From a virus, in the IMG/VR virus record IMGVR_UViG_3300037189_004920, positions 1-64,000 of that record: a stretch of DNA of 64,000 nt; one strand, 5' to 3'. The translations under genes and the position numbers were made by a program. Positions 24,853-31,178 of this stretch are shown piece after piece. The notes beneath the pieces are model-generated. The model made no database searches. It was given only the letters and a program-made list of their open reading frames with translations, and was not told the origin of the DNA. The stretch's first letter is position 1, and every line of letters begins with the position of its first letter.

Positions 24853-25061
24853 CCGTAGTACTTGTATAACCCTGCTAGCCCTATGGTTATTGCTACAACG
24901 TTAACCAGTAGCTGAGGCTTGTTGCGCACACGCAAGGTCCAGGCAAGATAGAATATGCCACCTGCCACGCCTGCTACAATGTTATAGGGGTGCAGGTGAG
25001 GAAAGAAAGACATTAGCACGTACATGGTGAGGAGGCACACCGTGCCTGCCCACTGCAACAT
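24849..25061 (-). CDS. Small integral membrane protein
   Basis: A 70-residue protein, nearly all hydrophobic: LQWAGTVCLLTMYVLMSFF, PYNIVAGVAGGIFYLAWTL and LLVNVVAITIGLAGLYKYYG predict three transmembrane helices with a short basic loop. Last gene of the three-gene unit from P8. A TTG at 25073 gives an alternative, slightly longer start. Small phage membrane proteins of this kind often act in superinfection exclusion or host takeover, but there is no direct evidence here. Confidence 0.7.
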   Translation of the reverse strand: MLQWAGTVCLLTMYVLMSFFPHLHPYNIVAGVAGGIFYLAWTLRVRNKPQLLVNVVAITIGLAGLYKYYG

Positions 25062-25069
25062 GTTATTAA

Positions 25070-25297
25070 TCAAAATGTCTCCAAGTCAAATTCCATGTCA
25101 GCAACCACAAGCTCTAGCATGTCTGCTAGTCGCATCTTGTCTGCCTTGCTCAGTGTCTCCACCTCGTCATCATAAAAGTACTGCATCAAGTCTGCGTCTA
25201 GTCCCACATGCCCGTCCATGTAGTCTAAGCCTGCATCACCTCTGTCGTATATTTTACCAAATGCATCTGCAATTCTTTTGTTTAGTGCTTTACTCAT
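25070..25297 (-). CDS. Small hypothetical early protein
   Basis: A 75-residue protein with acidic, helical composition (LSKADKMRLADMLELVVADMEFDLETF at the C-terminus). Not recognised. Second gene of the unit from P8; 9 bp separate it from the upstream gene. Confidence 0.65.
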   Translation of the reverse strand: MSKALNKRIADAFGKIYDRGDAGLDYMDGHVGLDADLMQYFYDDEVETLSKADKMRLADMLELVVADMEFDLETF

Positions 25298-25306
25298 TTT
25301 ACTTCC

Positions 25307-25462
25307 TTAATCTACGTAATAATCTACTGCTTCTGTTAGTTTGTGCAATGCACCTTCTAACTCTGCAAAGCAGTCCATCTCTGCTAGTTGCTCGCCGTCT
25401 AGCGTAGCCTCCATCAGCATGTCGTCTATCTCTGCTAGCTTTGCAAGTATAGCATCTCTCAT
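25307..25462 (-). CDS. Small hypothetical early protein
   Basis: A 51-residue, acidic helical protein (MRDAILAKLAEIDDMLMEAT, then AELEGALHKLTEAVDYYVD), likely a coiled coil. A longer frame would cross promoter P8, so ATG 25462 is chosen. First gene of the unit from P8. Confidence 0.62.
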   Translation of the reverse strand: MRDAILAKLAEIDDMLMEATLDGEQLAEMDCFAELEGALHKLTEAVDYYVD

Positions 25463-25490
25463 CTTACGCTCCTTCTTAGTGTATGCGCTA

Positions 25491-25519
25491 ATTATACAAT
25501 CGGTTTTGCCGTTTGTCAA
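25491..25519 (-). promoter_or_regulatory. Early promoter P8
   Basis: TTGACA - 17 bp - TATAAT; spacer core GGTTTTGCC. It drives three genes, 25462 down to 24849. Confidence 0.87.
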
Positions 25520-25537
25520 TCTGTGCCGTTAATACCC

Positions 25538-25753
25538 TTACGCTGTGTAAGTGTATCCTTCTTCGCCTGCTAGTGCGCAGTCCATCCATTCTTCAAAACA
25601 GTCTTCTGCGTATTCTTCTTCCCAAATCAAAATCTGATCGCATGTTACAAACTCTTTGCCGCGTTGCAGTGTCACCTTTACAGTGCTTCCGCTAGCATAT
25701 TCGCTCTTGTAGTAACCTGCGTCTTCTATGTTTACAACTTTTACCTTTTGCAT
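25538..25753 (-). CDS. Small hypothetical early protein
   Basis: A 71-residue protein from ATG 25753: MQKVKVVNIEDAGYYKSEYA, followed by a beta segment and an acidic C-terminus (CDQILIWEEEYAEDCFEEWMD). Not recognised. It is monocistronic from P9; a longer frame would cross that promoter. Confidence 0.63.
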   Translation of the reverse strand: MQKVKVVNIEDAGYYKSEYASGSTVKVTLQRGKEFVTCDQILIWEEEYAEDCFEEWMDCALAGEEGYTYTA

Positions 25754-25784
25754 CTTTGCTCCTATTGCTTTAGTGTATGTGTAC

Positions 25785-25813
25785 ATTGTAGCATAGGTTT
25801 TTCCTTTTGTCAA
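25785..25813 (-). promoter_or_regulatory. Early promoter P9
   Basis: TTGACA - 17 bp - TACAAT; spacer core GGTTTTTCC. It drives 25538-25753. Confidence 0.85.
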
Positions 25814-25853
25814 TCTGCTGTGCAAATAACCCTACTGTGTGTAGGGTTATTGC

Positions 25854-26069
25854 TTATGCTACAATGACAAAGTCTTCTGCACTAAGGGAGGCAACTGCCT
25901 TGCTAATAAGCATAGGGAGGTCTTCCTCCAAACAGTCCCCGGAGGTGTATACTGCATTTTTGCTGTTGACTTTTTGCGTAGTGTTGAACGCAATGTAAAA
26001 ACGACTGCATTTGACTGCGTGTTTGTTGGGGGATTTTACTACACGGACTTGCGCTGTGCTTGCTTGCAT
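25854..26069 (-). CDS. Small hypothetical early protein
   Basis: A 71-residue protein (MQASTAQVRVVKSPNKHAVK, then FYIAFNTTQKVN, ending EDFVIVA), predicted alpha/beta. Not recognised. It is monocistronic from P10. Confidence 0.6.
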   Translation of the reverse strand: MQASTAQVRVVKSPNKHAVKCSRFYIAFNTTQKVNSKNAVYTSGDCLEEDLPMLISKAVASLSAEDFVIVA

Positions 26070-26099
26070 TGTTTAGCTCCTTTTGTTTAGTGTGTAAGT

Positions 26100-26128
26100 A
26101 TAATAACACAGGTTTTACCACCTGTCAA
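26100..26128 (-). promoter_or_regulatory. Early promoter P10
   Basis: TTGACA - 17 bp - TATTAT; spacer core GGTTTTACC. It drives 25854-26069. Confidence 0.87.
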
Positions 26129-26176
26129 CCGGTCTTGGCAATACCCACACTAACATCAAGGTCTTTCACTCAAAGT

Positions 26177-26208
26177 GACAGGGAAGACCACTAACAATCT
26201 TCCCTGTC
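26177..26208. other. 11-bp perfect hairpin in 3' region
   Basis: GACAGGGAAGA and TCTTCCCTGTC form a perfect stem with a 10-nt loop, in the 126-bp gap downstream of the HTH gene. No U tract follows on either strand, so it is more likely an RNA-protecting structure, a processing site or an operator than a standard terminator. Confidence 0.7.
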
Positions 26209-26254
26209 GGGTGCCTACGGGAGCGAATCGCAGGGCTTTTCCTCTAGGCGAGGA

Positions 26255-26545
26255 TTAAAGGGTAATACCTAGGCTTTGTGCCTTGTAGCCCAGTGCGGTC
26301 AATTTGCGTGACGCCTCACCATGGCGGTATTCTGTAACTTCAACATTGTTACCAGCAACACGGCTCTTGCTGTATACAGCATAACCACGTTGACGAATAA
26401 CTGAGATAGTGGCAGTAGGATTCTTAATACCAAAACGCTTGGCGATCTGTGCCTCTGTCAATGTCTCCTTGTCCAATACCAATGCCTTGAACAATTTGCC
26501 TTGTTTTGTTTCTAAATCGAAACGCTTGAGTTTAGTTGCTTTCAT
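26255..26545 (-). CDS. HTH (winged-helix-like) DNA-binding protein
   Basis: A 96-residue basic protein. The segment LTEAQIAKRFGIKNPTATIS followed by VIRQRGYAVYSKSR is a helix-turn-helix with a wing-like extension (about residues 28-66). The N-terminus KATKLKRFDLETKQGKLF is basic. Its promoter lacks the GGT-N3-ACC element present in most neighbouring promoters, so it could be the regulator that recognises that element; this is inference. Confidence 0.75.
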   Translation of the reverse strand: MKATKLKRFDLETKQGKLFKALVLDKETLTEAQIAKRFGIKNPTATISVIRQRGYAVYSKSRVAGNNVEVTEYRHGEASRKLTALGYKAQSLGITL

Positions 26546-26594
26546 TTTTTGTTTCCTCTATATAAAGTGGCTGTCTTTATCACAGCATGTCACT

Positions 26595-26623
26595 ATTATA
26601 TAGGGGAATTGATTATATTGCAA
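26595..26623 (-). promoter_or_regulatory. Early promoter P11 (no operator core)
   Basis: TTGCAA - 17 bp - TATAAT; the spacer has no GGT-N3-ACC. It drives the HTH gene. Confidence 0.65.
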
Positions 26624-26640
26624 GAGTCAATTTGCCCAAA

Positions 26641-26760
26641 TTAGGCGCCGTTGTAAGGACTATACTCTTCAAGGTCTTCTTCTTGAGTTTGATCCTCTTG
26701 TGAGCGTTGACGAATCATTTGGTCCATGACCTTTTGCAGTTCGGTAAAATCGTATGCCAT
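26641..26760 (-). CDS. 39-residue acidic early protein
   Basis: MAYDFTELQKVMDQMIRQRS then a Glu/Gln/Asp-rich end. It lies 2 bp after the stop of the preceding gene and is the last gene of the unit from P12. The tight spacing and a full-length open frame support it; function is unknown. Confidence 0.58.
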   Translation of the reverse strand: MAYDFTELQKVMDQMIRQRSQEDQTQEEDLEEYSPYNGA

Positions 26761-26762
26761 GT

Positions 26763-26990
26763 TTATTCCTTAAAAGAGTTAATCAAATCCACAGTGGAAT
26801 CTTCCACACTATCTACTTCATCAATGCAAGCCAATATCATTAGCTCACATACCACTTGCGCCTGTTCCCTATCCTTCTTAGGCAGTGAACGAATAAAGGT
26901 CGTAACCTGATCAGTGCTGTCCAAACTCCACATAATGTCTGCGAACAGACGTTGCTTCTTTGACAGACCTTCTATAACGATGTTAGACAT
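26763..26990 (-). CDS. Small hypothetical early protein
   Basis: A 75-residue helical protein (IVIEGLSKKQRLFADIMWSL, RSLPKKDREQAQVV, ending LINSFKE). Not recognised. Third gene of the P12 unit; 1 bp separates it from the upstream gene. Confidence 0.66.
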   Translation of the reverse strand: MSNIVIEGLSKKQRLFADIMWSLDSTDQVTTFIRSLPKKDREQAQVVCELMILACIDEVDSVEDSTVDLINSFKE

Positions 26991-26991
26991 A

Positions 26992-27168
26992 TTAGCTTTC
27001 CCAATCAGTTGGAGTTAAATCTACCACACCTTCAATCTCAGTCCACAAGTCGTAGACCTTAGCACTCAATTGTTTCTTCACAGCTGGGTTTAAATGTAGT
27101 TCCAGTATCAAGGCATCCACATCATCCAACAGCGAATCAATTTGGGCCAGTGTATCTTCAGTCTTCAT
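26992..27168 (-). CDS. Small helical early protein
   Basis: A 58-residue protein from ATG 27168 (MKTEDTLAQIDSLLDDVDAL, KKQLSAKVYDLWTEIEG), strongly helical and acidic. Longer in-frame starts overlap the upstream gene and lack a ribosome-binding site. Second gene of the P12 unit. Confidence 0.64.
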   Translation of the reverse strand: MKTEDTLAQIDSLLDDVDALILELHLNPAVKKQLSAKVYDLWTEIEGVVDLTPTDWES

Positions 27169-27169
27169 A

Positions 27170-27418
27170 TTACACCCAACTCTTCTTGTCACCGCACTCT
27201 TCGTTGTATGCGTAACCTGCCTTGTAAGCCTCAACCTGTTCCTCAGTCATTACTGGTGGGGTCAGCTTGGGTGCATTACCTGTGCCATTTGGATAGTAAT
27301 GCGGATCAAGACCACGACCATAATAGCTGTCTGCACTACCACGATCAAATGGGCTACCATGCTTCTGCAGATAGCTCTTGCCCTTATACTCTACCATGCT
27401 CTCTTGCTCTATAAACAT
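27170..27418 (-). CDS. Small hypothetical early protein
   Basis: From ATG 27418, 82 residues. VEYKGKSYLQKHGSPFDRGS then YYGRGLDPHYYPNGTGN, and a C-terminal EEQVEAYKAGYAYNEECGDKK. The EEQVEAYKAGY segment is of a type seen in several small phage proteins; function is unknown. First gene of the P12 unit. Confidence 0.68.
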   Translation of the reverse strand: MFIEQESMVEYKGKSYLQKHGSPFDRGSADSYYGRGLDPHYYPNGTGNAPKLTPPVMTEEQVEAYKAGYAYNEECGDKKSWV

Positions 27419-27446
27419 TGTCGCTCCTTTGTTTAACTTAGCCACT

Positions 27447-27475
27447 AGTATAGCACCGGTTATACCACCTGTCAA
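27447..27475 (-). promoter_or_regulatory. Early promoter P12
   Basis: TTGACA - 17 bp - TATACT; spacer core GGTTATACC (a perfect GGT/ACC dyad). It drives four genes, 27418 to 26641. Confidence 0.86.
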
Positions 27476-27480
27476 CCTGT

Positions 27481-27591
27481 TTATCCAAAGACCATATGAG
27501 CAATAAGGTTACCAGCCACGATGAGCGACACTGCAATGAATAGACAATTCACCACCACCAGTGCTACAATGATCCATTCCTCAGTCGTCAT
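27481..27591 (-). CDS. 36-residue single-helix membrane protein
   Basis: MTTEEWIIVALVVVNCLFIA then VSLIVAGNLIAH: one or two transmembrane segments. It overlaps the upstream gene by 11 bp, implying coupled translation. Too short to assign a function. Confidence 0.55.
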   Translation of the reverse strand: MTTEEWIIVALVVVNCLFIAVSLIVAGNLIAHMVFG

Positions 27592-27793
27592 AAGCCTCTT
27601 CACCCAGCTCAGTCACAGTCTCCTCCACCACATGGAGATCAATGATGCGAGCTGTTTGATCTTCATTGCTCACACCTTGGAACGCTGTCCTGAAGCTTTG
27701 GTTCTCTGCAAGGAAGTCAAACACATCCATGCGGTCCCAACCCTCTGGGACCTCCAACTCTTGATTGATGATTGTGGTAACAAGAACTTTCAT
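27581..27793 (-). CDS. Small acidic early protein
   Basis: A 70-residue protein (VLVTTIINQELEVPEGWDRM, DFLAENQSFRTAFQGV), ending in acidic residues. It resembles short phage proteins beginning VxVxxTxxxELEVPEGW; function is unknown. Second gene of the P13 unit. Confidence 0.65.
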   Translation of the reverse strand: MKVLVTTIINQELEVPEGWDRMDVFDFLAENQSFRTAFQGVSNEDQTARIIDLHVVEETVTELGEEAYDD

Positions 27794-27802
27794 GTCAGCT
27801 CC

Positions 27803-28060
27803 TTAGGCGTATTCGTAAAACTTAACGGAAGGATCCAACTGCTTCAACTCTTTAGCCACTTGTGTCAGCTCACGGTAGCGTGACTGCACTTGACCACGTG
27901 ACAGCTCTCCATCACAGGTAAGGTTCTCCGGACTCAATGCACTGTCCACAATCTCTGCAATGCGTTGACGGTCCGCCGCCACTGTAAGGTCCAAGTCCTT
28001 GATACCAAACACGCTGTTGAATTGGTTACGCTGTTTAACGAACTGTGCTAGTGCTTTCAT
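27803..28060 (-). CDS. Small hypothetical early protein
   Basis: An 85-residue protein, helical, with a CDGELSRGQVQSRYRELTQV centre. Similar helical small proteins occur beside the preceding family, but I do not recognise a domain. First gene of the P13 unit; 9 bp separate it from the next gene. Confidence 0.64.
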   Translation of the reverse strand: MKALAQFVKQRNQFNSVFGIKDLDLTVAADRQRIAEIVDSALSPENLTCDGELSRGQVQSRYRELTQVAKELKQLDPSVKFYEYA

Positions 28061-28090
28061 CTATCGCTCCTTTTGTTTAACTTAGCCTAT

Positions 28091-28119
28091 AGTATAGCAG
28101 AGTCGGTATTACCTGTCAA
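28091..28119 (-). promoter_or_regulatory. Early promoter P13
   Basis: TTGACA - 17 bp - TATACT; spacer core GGTATTACC (perfect GGT/ACC dyad). It drives 28060 to 27481. Confidence 0.86.
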
Positions 28120-28140
28120 GCTCTTTCTGCCATTAAGAAA

Positions 28141-28164
28141 GGGTGTTGTATTTCTACAACACCC
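28141..28164 (-). terminator. Terminator of the acidic-tip protein gene
   Basis: A 10-bp perfect stem, GGGTGTTGTA/TACAACACCC, with a 4-nt loop; in the leftward RNA it is followed by UUUCUU. It contains the GTTGTA-N4-TACAAC dyad that recurs at 30001, 31515 and 33975. Confidence 0.65.
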
Positions 28165-28188
28165 CGGCACTCAGCGTCTTACGTATAC

Positions 28189-28200
28189 GCTACAGCGGGA
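28189..28200 (+). repeat. GCTACAGCGGGA motif, outlying copy
   Basis: An exact 12-mer copy of the motif repeated four times at 35.6-35.9 kb. Confidence 0.8.
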
Positions 28201-28209
28201 AAGCACGGT

Positions 28210-28572
28210 TTAGAAAGGGGCGTCTTCAAGATCGGCGAGAGATGCCTTAGCTTTGGCTTGTGACATCACAGTGTCTGCTACTGTGGTCTTCTTAGCCTTA
28301 GTGGGCTTGGCTGCTTGCAACTCTACCTTACGTTTAGTTGCTTCACGTTGAATGGCTTCAGCCTTCTCAACGTTACCATCGGAGAAGTCAATTGCTAGCA
28401 AGTAGCTGACCACTTCTGACTTGGTCATAGCACGTGGCAGTTCAAGAAGGTCAATGTTGTCGTGTCCGCCTTTAACTAGTACTTTGACACGTGTCATATC
28501 ATTAGCAAAACGAACTTTGGTACTGCCGTTAACTTTAGAAGTACCGGCTACAGTGAACAGTTTATCAGTCAT
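28210..28572 (-). CDS. Basic early protein with SSB-like C-terminal tip
   Basis: A 120-residue protein. The N-terminal half is beta-rich (LFTVAGTSKVNGSTKVRFAN, RVKVLVKGGHDNIDLLEL), the middle Lys/Ala-rich, and it ends ASLADLEDAPF. This acidic tip, with final Pro-Phe, resembles the peptide at the end of bacterial SSB (DDDIPF) that docks on host repair and replication proteins. The match is short and could be chance. It is monocistronic from P14 and closed by the hairpin at 28141-28164. Confidence 0.7.
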   Translation of the reverse strand: MTDKLFTVAGTSKVNGSTKVRFANDMTRVKVLVKGGHDNIDLLELPRAMTKSEVVSYLLAIDFSDGNVEKAEAIQREATKRKVELQAAKPTKAKKTTVADTVMSQAKAKASLADLEDAPF

Positions 28573-28623
28573 TTAAATCTCCAAGTGTGAATGTGTGTGT
28601 TAGAACAATCTCTAACTATTAAT

Positions 28624-28652
28624 AGTATACTACCTTTTGAGCAGCTTGTCAA
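28624..28652 (-). promoter_or_regulatory. Early promoter P14
   Basis: TTGACA - 17 bp - TATACT; spacer lacks the GGT-N3-ACC core. It drives 28210-28572. Confidence 0.8.
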
Positions 28653-28655
28653 CCG

Positions 28656-28781
28656 TTATTTGGTTGCTTCTTTTGTAACTGATTGTACCTTGGTCACGGC
28701 ACTGTCACCAATCTTGGCAATGCCACCAAAGCCTACAGTTGCAATCACAATACCAAAAATTACTGCAATGATATATCCCAT
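28656..28781 (-). CDS. 41-residue membrane protein
   Basis: From ATG 28781: GYIIAVIFGIVIATVGFGGI is a single transmembrane helix, followed by a short Lys/Thr-rich cytoplasmic tail. It lies downstream of the tRNA and on the same transcript. Function unknown. Confidence 0.6.
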   Translation of the reverse strand: MGYIIAVIFGIVIATVGFGGIAKIGDSAVTKVQSVTKEATK

Positions 28782-28804
28782 CTCTATCTCCTTCTGTGTG
28801 TAAT

Positions 28805-28882
28805 TGGTGGGCCCTGTGTGAGTCGAACACACCACCAATGGATTATGAGTCCACTGCTCTAACCAACATGAGCTAAGGGCCC
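28805..28882 (-). tRNA. tRNA with CAU anticodon (probably Ile2, possibly Met)
   Basis: The 78-nt gene folds as a complete cloverleaf on the minus strand: acceptor GGGCCCT/AGGGCCC, an encoded ACCA 3' end, T loop TTCGACT, and an anticodon arm with loop CTCATAA. The pattern UUAGCUCA...GAGCAG...GACUCAUAAUC...UUGGU is closer to tRNA-Ile2, whose CAU is converted to lysidine-AU by TilS to read AUA, than to elongator Met. AUA codons are visible in the structural genes, which fits. The identity cannot be settled from sequence alone. Confidence 0.93.
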
Positions 28883-28890
28883 GTTAATCT

Positions 28891-29325
28891 TTACGCTGTT
28901 TCCTTCTCTGTACAAAAGTCAAAGAACTCCATGACCGTGCCATCAAAGATCGCTTCGTTCTTGTCAGACATAGTAAGTCCAAACATATTGCATCCGCGAT
29001 CCGTAATACGCACTCGCAACCCTTGTGCATCTTTGTAAACGTGATATTCGTAGTCCTGACCACAGTCAGTAGCTGTTGCTGGGTACAGGTAAAACTGTCC
29101 AGCTTCGCCTACTTTGAAGTTGCTGACCATCTGTGCAGCCAAGCAACCCATGCCATTGGCAACCTTGCGTGTTTCGTTAACACCTAGTCCATTGACCATA
29201 GTGAACTGTGCAAGGAACTCTGCCAGCTCTAAGCCATGACCACTAGGGTAGCCATCGTACTGGCGGTACATGTTGATGATGACGTCTTGCTCGTCGTATA
29301 CGAAAGTGAGTGAACGTGTGCCCAT
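28891..29325 (-). CDS. Conserved phage protein (MGTRSLTFVYDE family)
   Basis: A 144-residue protein of a family widespread in phages, recognised by MGTRSLTFVYDE, NMYRQYDGYPSGHG and LAEFLAQFTMVNGLG. The middle has CGQDYEYHVYKD. Its function is unknown to me. It heads the P15 unit that also contains the tRNA and a small membrane protein. Confidence 0.82.
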   Translation of the reverse strand: MGTRSLTFVYDEQDVIINMYRQYDGYPSGHGLELAEFLAQFTMVNGLGVNETRKVANGMGCLAAQMVSNFKVGEAGQFYLYPATATDCGQDYEYHVYKDAQGLRVRITDRGCNMFGLTMSDKNEAIFDGTVMEFFDFCTEKETA

Positions 29326-29356
29326 TTGTAGCTCCTTGCTGTGTTAGTGTGTGTTA

Positions 29357-29385
29357 ATTATACAACCGAAACATTCAGTTGTCAA
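29357..29385 (-). promoter_or_regulatory. Early promoter P15
   Basis: TTGACA - 17 bp - TATAAT; spacer has GAAACATTC, not the core. Its TGA is the stop codon of 29382-29654. It drives 29325 to 28656 including the tRNA. Confidence 0.8.
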
Positions 29386-29654
29386 GCATTTTTAAAGTAA
29401 ACAACCTGAATTTTGTTGTTTGCACGGTCTTCAACGAAGACATACTCTGTGCTTTCCTCGCGATTGGCAAGGGGATTGTTTAGTACTTTCTTAGCAATGA
29501 TCTTAACGCTACGCTCGTTAACGCTGTCCGTTACATCGTAGCCTGGGCCAAAGTTCTTTGCGCCGTCTGCTGTGTAGCTGTACTTGCCATTGCAACCGCA
29601 CATACAACCCAGCTTGCCGTTGTAGACCTTAACAATTTTGGAAATATCTAACAT
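29382..29654 (-). CDS. Cys-containing small early protein
   Basis: A 90-residue protein from ATG 29654. KLGCMCGCNGKYSYTADGAK holds three closely spaced cysteines (CMCGC), which could bind metal. The rest alternates beta strands (KIIAKKVLNN, EYVFVEDRANNKIQVVYF). A family of similar proteins with CxCGC near the start occurs in phages; function unknown. It is monocistronic from P16. Confidence 0.68.
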   Translation of the reverse strand: MLDISKIVKVYNGKLGCMCGCNGKYSYTADGAKNFGPGYDVTDSVNERSVKIIAKKVLNNPLANREESTEYVFVEDRANNKIQVVYFKNA

Positions 29655-29681
29655 GCCTGCTCCTTTAGTGTTTATGTGTGT

Positions 29682-29710
29682 AGTATAGCACGGTTTTACC
29701 ATCTTGTCAA
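29682..29710 (-). promoter_or_regulatory. Early promoter P16
   Basis: TTGACA - 17 bp - TATACT; spacer core GGTTTTACC. The TAA stop of the upstream gene (29696-29941) is formed by this core. Confidence 0.88.
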
Positions 29711-29941
29711 GTCAGTGTCTGCAATAACCTTACCACCTCTATGGGTAATGAACACCTTGGTGCTGTCAGTGCCACCTTCACACAGGAAGACTGCCATGTA
29801 GCAGATCTGTCCACCATTGGTGATGCCTAGGAACTTGCATGAGCTGAAGGCTGGACCTGTGTAGCCATTGTCCTTGGCCAACTTGGTTAGCTCGGGGGCT
29901 CGGTAGTTGATAAGTGTGTTGAGGGTTTCTGCTGTGATCAT
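29696..29941 (-). CDS. Small hypothetical early protein
   Basis: An 81-residue protein from ATG 29941 (MITAETLNTLINYRAPELTK, FLGITNGGQICYMAVFLCEG), beta-rich, with a VFITHRGGKVIADTDLTRW end. Not recognised. It ends inside promoter P16 and is driven by P17. Confidence 0.64.
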   Translation of the reverse strand: MITAETLNTLINYRAPELTKLAKDNGYTGPAFSSCKFLGITNGGQICYMAVFLCEGGTDSTKVFITHRGGKVIADTDLTRW

Positions 29942-29961
29942 TTGCTCTCCTAAGTGTCTAT

Positions 29962-29990
29962 AGTATAGCACCGGTAAAACCAAATGTCAA
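29962..29990 (-). promoter_or_regulatory. Early promoter P17
   Basis: TTGACA - 17 bp - TATACT; the core is in the opposite orientation, GGTAAAACC on the plus strand. It drives 29696-29941. Confidence 0.87.
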
Positions 29991-29999
29991 CCAGAATTT

Positions 30000-30017
30000 T
30001 GTTGTATTTTTACAACA
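30000..30017. repeat. GTTGTA-TTTT-TACAAC dyad
   Basis: A 7-bp inverted repeat just downstream of the stop at 30018 and about 10 bp upstream of the -35 box of P17. No U tract follows in the leftward RNA. Confidence 0.7.
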
Positions 30018-30269
30018 TTAATCGTCTATCTGTCCGTTGGCTCGGAACCAGGTCTTGATGACCTTAACGATGGCATCAGCTTCAGCATCGCGTAGGGGCT
30101 TTTCGCTTTCAGGTACTTGGGCTCTAGGAAACTCACAACGATCTTCTATAAGGTCAATGCAAGCACGAGCCGTGACCACCATCAACTCCCATAGGCGGGG
30201 ATCTTGGCACTCCTCTTCTGAGTACCCTGCATGTTTCTTTAAGTCGTCTTGCCATTTGTATTCTGTCAT
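30018..30269 (-). CDS. Small hypothetical early protein
   Basis: An 83-residue acidic protein (TEYKWQDDLKKHAGYSEEEC, QDPRLWELMVVTARACIDLI), helical. Not recognised. No early-type promoter is evident between it and the terminator at 30292-30321, so it may depend on read-through. Confidence 0.64.
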   Translation of the reverse strand: MTEYKWQDDLKKHAGYSEEECQDPRLWELMVVTARACIDLIEDRCEFPRAQVPESEKPLRDAEADAIVKVIKTWFRANGQIDD

Positions 30270-30291
30270 ATGCTCTCCTCCTTGTAGTTAT

Positions 30292-30321
30292 CAAAAAGAA
30301 AGGGCACACCAGGTACCCTTT
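30292..30321 (-). terminator. Rho-independent terminator, leftward
   Basis: In the leftward RNA AAAGGG pairs with CCCTTT around an 11-nt loop and is followed by CUUUUU. It closes the unit that starts at P18. Confidence 0.75.
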
Positions 30322-30326
30322 GTAAA

Positions 30327-30345
30327 GTAACCCATTGCAGGTTAC
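30327..30345. other. Hairpin GTAACC/GGTTAC
   Basis: A perfect 6-bp stem with a 7-nt loop, in the 164-bp gap between 30269 and 30434. Confidence 0.6.
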
Positions 30346-30359
30346 GGAGCAAAGTTGGG

Positions 30360-30392
30360 TGGGGAGTGGGCCTGCGTTTTGTTGACTCCCCA
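30360..30392. other. Hairpin TGGGGAGT/ACTCCCCA
   Basis: A perfect 8-bp stem in the same gap as the hairpins at 30292 and 30327. Three hairpins within 100 bp suggest a structured 3' untranslated region or a small RNA. Confidence 0.65.
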
Positions 30393-30433
30393 TTAAGGTA
30401 TTACCTAGGACTGCCCTTACCACCCGTAAACTG

Positions 30434-31021
30434 TTATTTCGATTCTTTCTCTTCTTCCTCTTCAGCGTTCTCTTCTTCCCATTCAGCCATATATTCACTG
30501 ATGCAGAACATTTCGTCTAAGACTGCGGGCAGTTCTTCTCGGACCTGCTCACTGGTCATACCACTAAGGTCATAGTAGTCATCTTCAAAGTCTTCCCAAA
30601 TACCAGCAAAGCACATGCCACCTTCATAGTAGTAGGCACGAACGCTGAAGCCCAAGTCAACCAACTTCTCGTATGCCTGGATAGGTGGTGACCACGCACT
30701 GTCAAAGGATGTGCTAATGCGACCATTCTCAATCTCGCAGGTCATGCCATCGCCACCGACGTCCCACTTGGTGCCCCACTCGTTGACACAATAGTCATAC
30801 CAGTTGCCATAGCCATGAACTTCCATGTTGCGTTTGGTATCTTCTTCGAGCTTCTTCTGCTCTGCTTCATCACTTACCATGCCTGCTACAATGTGCAAAC
30901 TCTCTGGCACTGGGATGAATTCATTTAGGAACTCTCCGCGATTCAGTGCATCACGAGCACGCTCAAGCATTGCTGGATCTTCGTGGGCCAGCTCGACCAC
31001 ATTGTTACACCAATTTGGCAT
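30434..31021 (-). CDS. Api92-like (DUF1281) family protein
   Basis: A 195-residue protein. The family signature is clear: MPNWCNNVVEL at the start, NWYDYCVNEWGTKWDV in the middle, then FDSAWSPPIQAYEKLVDLGF and a YYYEGGMCFAGIWED block. This matches the ferredoxin-like-fold domain found in phages and plasmids (Api92/DUF1281), whose molecular role is unknown. The C-terminus is very acidic (AEWEEENAEEEEEKESK). Its start overlaps the preceding 57-residue gene. Confidence 0.87.
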   Translation of the reverse strand: MPNWCNNVVELAHEDPAMLERARDALNRGEFLNEFIPVPESLHIVAGMVSDEAEQKKLEEDTKRNMEVHGYGNWYDYCVNEWGTKWDVGGDGMTCEIENGRISTSFDSAWSPPIQAYEKLVDLGFSVRAYYYEGGMCFAGIWEDFEDDYYDLSGMTSEQVREELPAVLDEMFCISEYMAEWEEENAEEEEEKESK

Positions 31022-31178
31022 TGTCAATCTCCTTCAGTTGTTCGTCAAGTTCTAGTGAGTCTGCAAGACAATTGGCAGTGCTTGCCAGCACTCGCAGGAC
31101 CTTCATGCGTTCTTCAACGGTCAAGACTTCTTCAAGTCTCTTCATGCACCGTTGCATCAATGCTACTTGACCCATCAT
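31005..31178 (-). CDS. 57-residue helical early protein
   Basis: MMGQVALMQRCMKRLEEVLT then EERMKVLRVLASTANCLADS and ELDEQLKEI: a helical, probably coiled-coil protein. Its ATG overlaps the stop of the upstream gene and its 3' end overlaps the start of the Api92-like gene, a compact three-gene unit from P18. Confidence 0.63.
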   Translation of the reverse strand: MMGQVALMQRCMKRLEEVLTVEERMKVLRVLASTANCLADSLELDEQLKEIDNAKLV

